From the NCBI GenBank assembly GCA_945861365.1, contig CAMAUH010000109.1, forward strand, positions 1 to 10,481: DNA of 10,481 nucleotides, given 5' to 3'. The notes under the pieces were generated by a model that was not told the DNA's origin, did not search any database, and saw only the letters and a list, made by a program, of their open reading frames with translations. Position numbers and translations under genes: made by a program. Positions 1 through 5,925 of the stretch are shown here, piece after piece; the first letter of the stretch is position 1, and each line of letters starts with the position of its first letter. This DNA is from Candidatus Kuenenia stuttgartensis. Its GTDB lineage: Bacteria > Planctomycetota > UBA1135 > UBA2386.

Positions 1-98
1 CGGCCGCGCTGATCACCCCGAACAGCCTGCCGAACGGCCAGAACGCGTTCGGTCTGACGACCAGCAACGGCGTCGCCAGCCGCATCGACGTGCAGTGA
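1..98 (+). CDS. 3' end of a probable secreted protein (partial)
   Basis: An open frame enters from the left edge (first full codon at position 3) and stops at TGA 96-98, leaving 31 residues that end in LTTSNGVASRIDVQ. The tail is rich in Asn, Thr, Gly and Ser. It resembles the C-terminal beta-rich ends of large exported proteins common in planctomycetes; that resemblance is from memory and is weak on 31 residues. A strong hairpin terminator follows 34 nt after the stop, which supports a real gene end here. No function can be assigned because the body of the protein is outside the window. Confidence 0.6.
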   Translation, partial: AALITPNSLPNGQNAFGLTTSNGVASRIDVQ

Positions 99-132
99 TG
101 CACGACTGACGCGGCCTGCGCCGGGTCAGCAC

Positions 133-175
133 GCGAGCCCGTCGCTCCCGAGGGAGCGGCGGGCTCGCTGTGTTT
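133..175 (+). terminator. Intrinsic-type terminator hairpin after the first gene
   Basis: The arm GCGAGCCCG (133-141) pairs perfectly with CGGGCTCGC (160-168). The stem continues through one T-G wobble (142/159) and CGCTCCC (143-149) against GGGAGCG (152-158), so about 17 pairs close a very short loop. A T-rich stretch TGTGTTTCT (169-177) follows. It lies between the stop of the partial gene at 98 and the ABC operon start at 202, as expected for a terminator separating two transcription units. Confidence 0.75.
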
Positions 176-201
176 CTGCGATGTGTCACGGTCGCTAGCA
201 T

Positions 202-1266
202 GTGCGGCCCTTGAACTCCGTCCAGAAACTCGGACTGGGCCTCGCCGCCTGGCTCGCCCTGATCTCGCTGCTGCATGGCGGGCTCAATCTCGGTTGGTGG
301 AGCGGCAAGCTGGCCGGTGCCGCGACCCAGGAGCGCTACCGCGTCGGCTTCCTGCCGGTGACGTGCCACCTGACCTGTCCGGTCACCGACTTCATCAACA
401 AGCAGACGACCGGGCACGGCATCTTCGAGCCGGTGCGGTTCAGTGGCTGGCCCGAACTGAAGGAGGCGTTCCTCGCGGGCTACACGCCGGCGACGTTCCT
501 GTTGGCGCCGATGGCGATGGCGCTGCGGGAGCAGGGCGTGCCGATCAAGATCGTCTACCTCGGCCACCGCGACGGTTCGGCCGTCGTCGTGCACAAGGAC
601 TCGCAGATCCACCGCATGCAGGACCTGCGCGGCAAGCGCGTCGCGGTGCCCAACCGCTACAGCAACCAGCGTCTGCTGATCTTCCGCGCGCTGAACGACG
701 CCGGCATGACGACTGCCGACATCCAGCTGGTGGAGATGCCGCCGCCCGACATGCCGGCCGCGCTGTACGCGAAAGCCGTCGATGCGATCTCGAGCGGCGA
801 GCCGTTCATGGGCCAGGCCGAACTCGATGGCTACGGCCGCGTGCTGTGGCTGACCAAGGACGTGTGGCCGAACTTCATCTCGTGCGTGCTGGCCGTGCAC
901 GAGGACATGATCGAGAACCACCGCGAGACCGTGCAGGAACTGGTCGACGGCATCGCCAAGAGCGGCAAGTGGCTGGACCAGAGCATGGACCACCGCATGG
1001 ACGCCGCGCAGTTCGTCGCCAAGGGCTACTACAACCAGCACCCCCGCCTGCTCGAGTTCGTGCTCAGCAAGCCGCCGGATCGCGTCAAGTACACCAACCT
1101 GTCGCTGCGCCGCGCCGACTTCGAGGAGATCGAGAAGCTCGGCCAGCAGGCCGGCATCCTGAAGGGCACGGCGCGCTTCGAGGACTACACGGACACGTCG
1201 TTCGTGCCCGACGACTCGGTCATCAAGGCGCACGACTGGCCGGGCTTGCCGAAGGAAAAGCGATGA
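202..1266 (+). CDS. ABC transporter substrate-binding protein (NMT1/NrtA/SsuA-like)
   Basis: This 354-residue protein is the probable extracytoplasmic ligand-binding component of the importer encoded with the next two genes. Residues about 9-30 form a hydrophobic signal or anchor segment; there is no lipobox cysteine, so it may be an uncleaved anchor. The body has the periplasmic-binding-protein type 2 pattern of the NMT1/NrtA/SsuA group: a first strand RVGFLPV (47-53), a segment GYTPATFLLAPMAMAL (93-108), then GSAVVVHKDS (125-134) and DLRGKRVAVP (141-150), typical of this family's hinge and second lobe. Cys55 and Cys59 (TCHLTCPV) sit in the expected ligand cleft and are unusual. The start is GTG 202: an in-frame TAG at 196-198 blocks anything upstream, and TTG 211 is the only close alternative. 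There is no clear ribosome site. The ligand is unknown; nitrate, bicarbonate, sulfonate or a pyrimidine are all possible for this superfamily. The stop overlaps the permease start. Confidence 0.88.
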   Translation: MRPLNSVQKLGLGLAAWLALISLLHGGLNLGWWSGKLAGAATQERYRVGFLPVTCHLTCPVTDFINKQTTGHGIFEPVRFSGWPELKEAFLAGYTPATFLLAPMAMALREQGVPIKIVYLGHRDGSAVVVHKDSQIHRMQDLRGKRVAVPNRYSNQRLLIFRALNDAGMTTADIQLVEMPPPDMPAALYAKAVDAISSGEPFMGQAELDGYGRVLWLTKDVWPNFISCVLAVHEDMIENHRETVQELVDGIAKSGKWLDQSMDHRMDAAQFVAKGYYNQHPRLLEFVLSKPPDRVKYTNLSLRRADFEEIEKLGQQAGILKGTARFEDYTDTSFVPDDSVIKAHDWPGLPKEKR

Positions 1267-2057
1267 GCGCGTCGCCTTCGCGCGCCGGCATCGGCCAGGG
1301 CCGGCTTGCGGCCTTCGCGTTGCCGATCGGCACCATCGCGCTGCTGCTGGTGGGTTGGCACGTCGCGGTCGTGGCCTCCGGCAGCGACCTGTTCCCCAAG
1401 CCCCTCGACGTGCTCGCCGGCCTCGTGGAACTGGTCGAGAAGGGCCTGCTGCTGAAGTACGTCGTCGCGTCGCTGTTCCGGGTCACCTGGGGTTTCGGCC
1501 TCGCGGTGCTGGTAGGCGTGCCGCTCGGCCTGGTGCTCGGCTGGTGGCGGCCGGCGTTCCTGGCGCTCAATCCGGTGATCCAGGCGCTGCGGCCGATCTC
1601 GCCGATCGCGTGGATCCCGGTCGCGATCCTGTGGTTCGGCATCGCCGACGCGGCGCCGATCTTCCTGATCTTCCTGGCCAGCGTGTTCCCGATCACCGTC
1701 AGCTCGATGGCCGGCGTGCAGAACATGCAGCAGGTCTACCTGCGCGCGGCGCAGAACTTCGGCATGCGCGGCGTGCCGCTGTTCCGGCGCGTGATCCTGC
1801 CGGCGGCGCTGCCGCAGATCCTGACCGGCATCCGCATCGCGCTCGGCGTCGCGTGGCTGGTGGTCGTCGCCGCCGAGATGATCGCGGTCAACTCGGGGCT
1901 CGGCTACCTGATCATCGACGCGCGCAACGCCGGCAAGCGCTACGACCTCGTCGTCGCCGGCATGGTGATGATCGGTTCGATCGGTCTCGTGCTCGATCTC
2001 CTGGTGCGCCGCCTCGAACGCATCGATTCCGTCCGGTGGGGCTATGGCCAACGCTGA
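1263..2057 (+). CDS. ABC transporter permease (SsuC/NrtB/TauC-like)
   Basis: A 264-residue inner-membrane permease of the binding-protein-dependent type. About six hydrophobic segments are visible, near residues 17-38, 66-95, 100-128, 132-150, 190-208 and 228-248. The segment LRPISPIAWIPVAILWFG (109-126) is characteristic of the nitrate/sulfonate/taurine permease group. The cytoplasmic EAA-type coupling loop, which docks on the ATPase, is at about 162-182 and ends RRVILPAALP. The ATG at 1263 overlaps the stop of the binding-protein gene as ATGA, so translation is probably coupled; the frame stays open far upstream but that part is a shadow of the binding-protein gene. It should form a homodimer with two copies of the ATPase encoded next. 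Confidence 0.92.
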   Translation: MSASPSRAGIGQGRLAAFALPIGTIALLLVGWHVAVVASGSDLFPKPLDVLAGLVELVEKGLLLKYVVASLFRVTWGFGLAVLVGVPLGLVLGWWRPAFLALNPVIQALRPISPIAWIPVAILWFGIADAAPIFLIFLASVFPITVSSMAGVQNMQQVYLRAAQNFGMRGVPLFRRVILPAALPQILTGIRIALGVAWLVVVAAEMIAVNSGLGYLIIDARNAGKRYDLVVAGMVMIGSIGLVLDLLVRRLERIDSVRWGYGQR

Positions 2058-2823
2058 TCCGATCGTCGACGTCGCCGACCTGTGGATGTCGTTCCCCGGC
2101 AAGCAACCGGATCAGCCGGTGCACGTGCTCGAGCGCGTGGGCCTGCAGGTGCGGCACGGTGAGTTCGTCTGCATCGTCGGCCCGTCCGGCTGCGGCAAGT
2201 CGACGCTGCTGAACGTGCTCGGCGGCTTCCTCGGCGAGACGCGCGGCACCGCCCGCGTCGAAGGGGCGCCGGTGCGCGGTCCGGATCCGGGGCGCATCTT
2301 CGTGTTCCAGGAGAACGGCGTGTTCCCGTGGCTGACCGTCGAGCAGAACGTGGGGTTCGGCTTGTGGCAGCGCAGTGCCGCCGAGCGCGACGAGCGCGTG
2401 CGCCACTACATCGCGATGGTCGGCCTGCAGGGCTTCGAGCGTTCCTACCCGCGCGAACTGTCGGGCGGCATGCGCCAGCGCGTCGAGATCGCGCGGGCGC
2501 TGGCGGCCAACGCGCGCGTGCTGTTCATGGACGAGCCGTTCGGTGCGCTCGACTTCCTGACGCGCTTGAAGATGCGGCAGGACCTGGTGCGCATCTGGCA
2601 GTCCGAGAACAAGACCGTGCTGTTCGTCACGCACGACATCGAGGAAGCCGTGCAGCTCGCCGACCGCGTGCTGGTGATGAGCAAGCGCCCGGCCACGATC
2701 CAGGCGGAGGTCGTCATCGACCTGCCGCGCCCGCGCGATCTCGATTCGCCCGGCTACCTGGCCGCCCGCGATCGCATCTTCTCGATCATGGGCATGGACG
2801 CGCACGGCGGCGGCGTCAGCTGA
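2044..2823 (+). CDS. ABC transporter ATP-binding protein (SsuB/NrtD/TauB-like)
   Basis: A 259-residue cytoplasmic ATPase that powers the importer. All nucleotide-binding motifs are intact: Walker A GPSGCGKS (46-53), Q-loop Gln89 in FQENGVFPWLTV, signature LSGGMRQR (139-146), Walker B VLFMDEP (159-165) with catalytic Glu164, D-loop GALD (167-170) and switch His197 in VTHDIEEA. The FPWLTV after the Q-loop and the FGALDFLTR segment are typical of the nitrate/sulfonate/taurine ATPase group. The length is usual for the family, with no extra regulatory domain. Its start lies 14 nt inside the end of the permease gene, so the two are probably translationally coupled. The 3' end overlaps the convergent membrane-protein gene by 8 nt, and no terminator hairpin was seen between them. 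Confidence 0.95.
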   Translation: MANADPIVDVADLWMSFPGKQPDQPVHVLERVGLQVRHGEFVCIVGPSGCGKSTLLNVLGGFLGETRGTARVEGAPVRGPDPGRIFVFQENGVFPWLTVEQNVGFGLWQRSAAERDERVRHYIAMVGLQGFERSYPRELSGGMRQRVEIARALAANARVLFMDEPFGALDFLTRLKMRQDLVRIWQSENKTVLFVTHDIEEAVQLADRVLVMSKRPATIQAEVVIDLPRPRDLDSPGYLAARDRIFSIMGMDAHGGGVS

Positions 2824-3205
2824 CGTTCCGGCCGCGCAGCACGCGGACCAGCACCAGGAACGCGGCCATCACGGAGAAGCCGAGCGCGTTCTCGAACAGG
2901 GTCGGCGGGAACACCAGCAAGTAGCCCGCATCCTTCACCAGCGCCGCGAAGCTCGAGACGCAGAACGGCATCAGGTAGAGGCGGAAGACCTGCCAGCGGT
3001 CGAGCTGCGTGGTGCCGCGGCTCGAGGTGCGGGTGCTGATCACCAGCGCCGTGCCGATGATCGCCGACAGGCCGAGCGAGGTCAGCCACAGGCGCGGGCG
3101 CGCATCGAAGCGCAGGACGACGTTGCAGGCCCACCACAGCAGGTAGCACCACAGGATCGTGCGGCCGGTGTTCAGCGTGGCGAAGTAGCGGGCGAGCGGG
3201 CGCAT
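2816..3205 (-). CDS. Small membrane protein of unknown function
   Basis: 129 residues beginning MRPLARYFATLNTGRTILWCYLLWW. Four hydrophobic segments are visible at about 16-33, 39-57, 75-99 and 105-123, linked by short charged loops (FDARPR, RTSSRGTTQLDR), so a four-helix inner-membrane protein is likely. The motif LWLTSLGLSAIIGTALV and the segment MPFCVSSFAALVKDAGY look conserved, and I have an impression of similar uncharacterised proteins in other bacteria, but I cannot name a family. The frame stays open upstream to about 3262; the ATG at 3205 is chosen because the upstream residues are basic, Pro-rich shadow sequence overlapping the terminator hairpin of the preceding gene. The stop overlaps the end of the convergent ABC ATPase gene by 8 nt. 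No function is assigned. Confidence 0.75.
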   Translation of the reverse strand: MRPLARYFATLNTGRTILWCYLLWWACNVVLRFDARPRLWLTSLGLSAIIGTALVISTRTSSRGTTQLDRWQVFRLYLMPFCVSSFAALVKDAGYLLVFPPTLFENALGFSVMAAFLVLVRVLRGRNVS

Positions 3206-3242
3206 CGGCGGCGAGCATGCAGAGCCGCCGCGGCGCGGGCAA

Positions 3243-3275
3243 CCGGACGGGGTGCGTGGCACGCACCCCGCTCGG
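3243..3275 (-). terminator. Terminator-like hairpin after the selenoprotein gene
   Basis: A perfect 10-bp inverted repeat, CGGGGTGCGT (3248-3257) and ACGCACCCCG (3261-3270), with a 3-nt loop. It is extended after one mismatch and one wobble by CCG/CGG at the base (3243-3245 and 3273-3275). It begins right after the stop codon of the minus-strand gene (3276-3278). There is no T tract on either side, so it may stabilise the 3' end or act as an imperfect terminator. Confidence 0.6.
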
Positions 3276-4253
3276 TCAGTCCTTCAGCGGCGTCTGCAGC
3301 GCGGTCAGGATGCGCTGCGCCCGCGCTCCGACCTTCAGGTTGCTGCCGTCCTTCAGCAGCGCCTGCAGCGCCTTCGGCGCGTTGTCGCCCTTCTTGTCGC
3401 GCAGTTGCTTGACGATCTTGTCGAGCTTCCGTTCGAGCGCGATCTCGCTCTTCGCTTCGGGAGTCTCGAACTCGGCGACGAGCGGCGTCACCTCGGCGAC
3501 CCATTCGGCGCGCGTGCCGACATCCTTCAGCAGGTCCTTCGCGCGCGCGTGCGCGGCCAGGAACGAGCCCTGGTCCTTCAGCGCCGCGATCGCGTTCTTG
3601 GCGCTCGCGTAGCGCGCGTCGATCTCCGCCTGCAGCGCGGTCTTCGACTCACCGTCCGGCATCGCCGCCACGATGGCTGTCGCGGCGAACAGGTCGCCGC
3701 GCCCATACAGCGCCGCGCGCACCTTCTTGGCCTCGGCGCTGTCGCCCCAGCCCTTCTTGACCTTGACCAGTTCGGCTTCGATCAGGTCGGCGATCTTCTT
3801 GCTGTCGGCCAACGGGTTGCCGGCCCACAGCAGCTTGCCGTCGACGCCGATGACGGCGCCATGCGGGATGCCCGCCGATTCCGGGATCGGCACGGCGTGG
3901 CCGGTGCAGCTGAAGCAGTCGTTGTCGGGGAAGGTCTTCCAGAGGAAGGCCTCGAGCGTGGCGGCGTCAGCGCCCTGGGCTTCGACCAGGATGGAGACGA
4001 GACCGCGCGACTTCAGTTCGTGATCGTGCTTGATGGCGCTCGGCACGGAGCCGCCGATGCAAGGTCCTCAATGAGTGCCCCAGATGTCGATCATCACCGG
4101 CTGGCCGAAGAACTCGGACAGCTTCTGGCGGCCGTCGCCGTTCAGGAACGACGGGAACGTGGTGTCGGGAACCTTGTCGCCGACCGCCGCGCGCTGTTGG
4201 GCGGCGGCTGGCAAGGCGAGCAGGAGGGCGGCGAGCAGGTGGGCGTGCTTCAT
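3276..4253 (-). CDS. Exported TlpA/thioredoxin-like selenoprotein (in-frame UGA = Sec62)
   Basis: Read through one TGA, this frame encodes 325 residues. Residues 1-18 or so are a signal peptide (MKHAHLLAALLLALPAAA), so the protein acts outside the cytoplasm. Residues about 22-61 match the TlpA/AhpC-type start: VGDKVPD, then QKLSEFFGQPVMIDIWGTH. Codon 62 is TGA, followed by GPCIGGSVP (63-71). TlpA proteins have W-x-x-W-C-G-P-C here, so TGA sits exactly at the first, nucleophilic cysteine, giving U62-G-P-C65. The thioredoxin fold continues with LVSILVEAQG, a second CxxC (Cys113, Cys116) and the cis-proline segment GIPHGAVIGVDGKLLWAG (Pro130). Residues about 155-325 form a Lys/Ala-rich helical tail I do not recognise, perhaps TPR-like. 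Likely role: thiol/selenol-disulfide or peroxide redox chemistry in the periplasm. Normal gene calling would stop at 4068 or start at GTG 4046 and lose the active site. The alternative is a Cys-to-stop mutation or sequencing error. An 83-nt gap separates it from the upstream ROK gene. Confidence 0.85.
4029..4067 (-). promoter_or_regulatory. Candidate bacterial SECIS hairpin downstream of UGA
   Basis: Immediately 3' of the TGA, the RNA can form two competing hairpins. Fold A: UCGGC (4057-4053) pairs with GCCGA (4044-4040) around an 8-nt loop that begins GG 16 nt after the UGA; a lower stem CUUG (4063-4060) with CAAG (4032-4029) can close it. Fold B: GGC and GCUC (4055-4053, 4051-4048) pair with GAGC and GCC (4041-4035), seven pairs with one bulged G and loop CGUGCC starting about 21 nt after the UGA. 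Both meet the published general pattern for bacterial SECIS elements (short stem, small apical loop with a G in its first two bases, loop about 16-37 nt from the UGA). Pairing was judged by eye, and GC-rich coding DNA folds easily. Confidence 0.6.
4068..4070 (-). other. Putative selenocysteine codon (UGA) in a UGPC active site
   Basis: TCA on the plus strand reads TGA on the minus strand, in frame with homologous thioredoxin sequence on both sides: DIWGTH before and GPCIGGSVP after. No frameshift is needed to join the halves. It is the only in-frame stop in an otherwise open 325-codon gene, and it falls on the catalytic cysteine rather than at random. Confidence 0.82.
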
Positions 4254-4336
4254 TGGCGTTCGGCGAAGCGGGGGAGCATAGCCATTGCCCGGCGCACGCG
4301 TCCGCTTTGCATCCGGCGCGCCGGCGGCCGCGGCGG

Positions 4337-5035
4337 TCAGTTCGCCTGATCGCGCCACAGGCCCGCGCCACCGGCGAGACCCGCGAGGTTGTCGACGACG
4401 CTGACGTCCTCGGGCAGTTCGCCGGTCAGCTTCTTGGCGTTGCCGCCGCCGATGTAGAGGTGGTCGAAGTGCACCAGGGCGCGCAGGTTGTCGATCGCCC
4501 GCAGCACGCGCTTCTGCCACTTCTCGTTGCCGACCCGCTTGCGGGCCGCGTTGCCGAGCCGTTCGTCGTAGGTCTCGCCCCTGCGGAACGGCTGCTGCGA
4601 GATCTCGAGGTGCGGGCACAGCCGCCCGTCGTCGTACAGCGCGGTGCCGAAGCCGGTGCCGAGCGTGATGACCATCTCGATGCCCTTGCCGCGGATCACC
4701 GCGTAACCCTGCACGTCTGCGTCGTTGGCGAGGCGGACCGGGCGGCCGAGTTCCTGCTGCAGCGCATCGGCCAGCGCGTAGCCGTGCCAGCCGGCGTGGC
4801 CGAGGTTGGGCGCCGTGCGCACCACGCCATGCCGCACCATGCCCGGGAAGCCGACCGAGATGCGGTCGTAGGGCGGCAGGTCGCGCACGAGTTCGACGAG
4901 CAGCGCGACGATGGCGTCAGGCGGCGAGCCGACCGGCGTGTCGATGCGGACGCGGTCGCACAGCAGGGCGCCGGCAGGGTCGAGCACGGTGGCCTTCAGC
5001 CCGGTGCCGCCGATGTCGATGGCGAGGGTGTTCAC
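4337..5035 (-). CDS. ROK-family / polyphosphate-glucokinase-like sugar kinase
   Basis: About 232 residues. The N-terminal phosphate-binding motif is clear: LAIDIGGTGLK (4-14). SVGFPGMV (60-67) and NDAD (104-107, with Asp105 as the expected catalytic base) follow, then the second nucleotide loop TLGTGFGTALYDDG (124-137). The C-terminal part, with FRRGETYDERLG, KWQKRVLRAIDNL and DHLYIGGGNAKKL, matches the polyphosphate glucokinase-like branch of ROK proteins, which phosphorylate glucose using polyphosphate or ATP. Two oddities: the ROK zinc cysteine cluster is absent, as usual for this branch, and the sugar-contact motif E-x-G-H reads E144-I-S-Q147, so sugar specificity may be altered. The start is uncertain: GTG 5035 directly precedes the ROK core and is preferred; ATG 5083 would add 16 residues that look unlike protein of this family. 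It lies 131 nt after the MBL gene and 83 nt before the selenoprotein gene. Confidence 0.85.
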   Translation of the reverse strand: MNTLAIDIGGTGLKATVLDPAGALLCDRVRIDTPVGSPPDAIVALLVELVRDLPPYDRISVGFPGMVRHGVVRTAPNLGHAGWHGYALADALQQELGRPVRLANDADVQGYAVIRGKGIEMVITLGTGFGTALYDDGRLCPHLEISQQPFRRGETYDERLGNAARKRVGNEKWQKRVLRAIDNLRALVHFDHLYIGGGNAKKLTGELPEDVSVVDNLAGLAGGAGLWRDQAN

Positions 5036-5166
5036 GGCGGTGGTGGTGAGGGAGTGGCAGGCGACCAGGCTCGTAGCGTGCATGCGAAGTCCGTTCTTCG
5101 GCCCGCTGCGGTCGGAGCCTTGATCGAGCATGCAGAACGCGGCGGTGGCCGGCAAGTCGCGAGCGC

Positions 5167-5925
5167 TCAGCGGGCCGGCTGCGGCTCCAGCGTCAGCAGG
5201 TCTGCGGCCAACACGATAGGCCCCGCGAAGTGCCGCGCTGCCTGCTGTCGCAGGTCGTGCCCTTCGCACTCGGGATAGAAGTGCGTCAGCACGAGGCGAT
5301 GGCAGCCGGCGCGCGCGGCGTGCTGTGCGGCGAGTCCCGGAGTGAGATGGCCATCGAGCTTGCGGCCATCCGGCGTGGCGGCATCGCACACGAAGAGGTC
5401 GACGCCGCGCGCCAGTTCGACCAGCTCGTCGCATTCGTCGGCGTCGCCGGAGAACGCGATGCTGCCGGCGGCCGTCGTCACCCGGTAGCCGAGGCTCTGC
5501 GCGGTGTGGCGGATCGGGATCGCGTCGACCTTGGCGTCGCCGAGGGCGAACGCGCCCGGCGTGATCTCGTGCAGCTGCAGCTCGTAGTCGCGCGGAGCGA
5601 GCCACGGCCACGCCTCGGTCAGCTTGTCGACGAGCCGCCGCAGGCCGGGTGCGCCGAACAAGCGCATCGGTGCGCGGCCGGCGAACGTCGGCGAGCGCAG
5701 CGCGAACAGCAGCGCGGCGAGGTCGGCGCAGTGGTCGGTGTGGTAGTGCGTCAGCAACACGGCATCGAGCTGGTGCAGCGTGTGCCCGGTCGCGGCGAAG
5801 CGCCGCAAGGTGCCGGGGCCGCAGTCGATCAGCGCGCGCATCGCGCCGAACTGCAGCAGGTAGCCGGCCGGGAAGCGGTCGGCGACCGGGATCGCGGTGC
5901 CCGAGCCGAGGATGGTCAGTTGCAT
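5167..5925 (-). CDS. MBL-fold hydrolase, RNase Z/ElaC-like
   Basis: 252 residues with the complete metallo-beta-lactamase metal site: an N-terminal strand MQLTILGSGTAIP, Asp34 in LIDCGPGT, THYHTDH (59-65) supplying His60, His62, Asp64 and His65, then His140 in IPIRHTAQSLGYRV, Asp161 in FSGDADECDEL and His214 in LVLTHFYPE. The RHT...LGYRV segment and the FSGD strand place it in the RNase Z/ElaC/YhfI-like group rather than among lactamases or glyoxalases. True RNase Z, which trims tRNA 3' ends, is usually around 300 residues or more with an exosite arm; I see no such arm, so tRNA processing is possible but unproven and other phosphodiesters are equally likely. The protein is cytoplasmic, with no signal peptide. 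The ATG at 5925 lies inside the end of the DTW gene (10-nt overlap), indicating coupled translation. Confidence 0.88.
   Translation of the reverse strand: MQLTILGSGTAIPVADRFPAGYLLQFGAMRALIDCGPGTLRRFAATGHTLHQLDAVLLTHYHTDHCADLAALLFALRSPTFAGRAPMRLFGAPGLRRLVDKLTEAWPWLAPRDYELQLHEITPGAFALGDAKVDAIPIRHTAQSLGYRVTTAAGSIAFSGDADECDELVELARGVDLFVCDAATPDGRKLDGHLTPGLAAQHAARAGCHRLVLTHFYPECEGHDLRQQAARHFAGPIVLAADLLTLEPQPAR

Noticed and set aside
173..201. Possible promoter TTTCTG...TAGCAT before the ABC operon
   Set aside because: The -35 match is poor and the -10 ends one base before the start codon, so transcription would begin inside the gene.
183..1262. Upstream extension of the permease frame into a 624-codon protein
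   Set aside because: This part is a frame shadow of the substrate-binding protein gene. The real permease starts at ATG 1263, where its first membrane helix begins.
4046..4070. Start of a shorter cytoplasmic protein at GTG 4046
   Set aside because: It would remove the signal peptide, the first strand and the active site of the thioredoxin fold, while the in-frame sequence upstream clearly continues the same domain.
4254..4336. TATGCT as a -10 box and the palindrome CCGGCGCGCCGG upstream of the selenoprotein gene
   Set aside because: There is no matching -35 at the right distance, and a 12-base GC palindrome is unremarkable in this composition.
4068..4619. A 183-residue frame joining ROK antisense-frame sequence to the selenoprotein N-terminus
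   Set aside because: Only the last 61 codons, from ATG 4253 with its signal peptide, look like protein; the upstream part is a shadow of the kinase gene.
5036..5166. Search for a small gene, promoter or terminator between the MBL and ROK genes
   Set aside because: Only short weak hairpins and a possible 16-codon extension of the ROK gene were seen; nothing could be supported.
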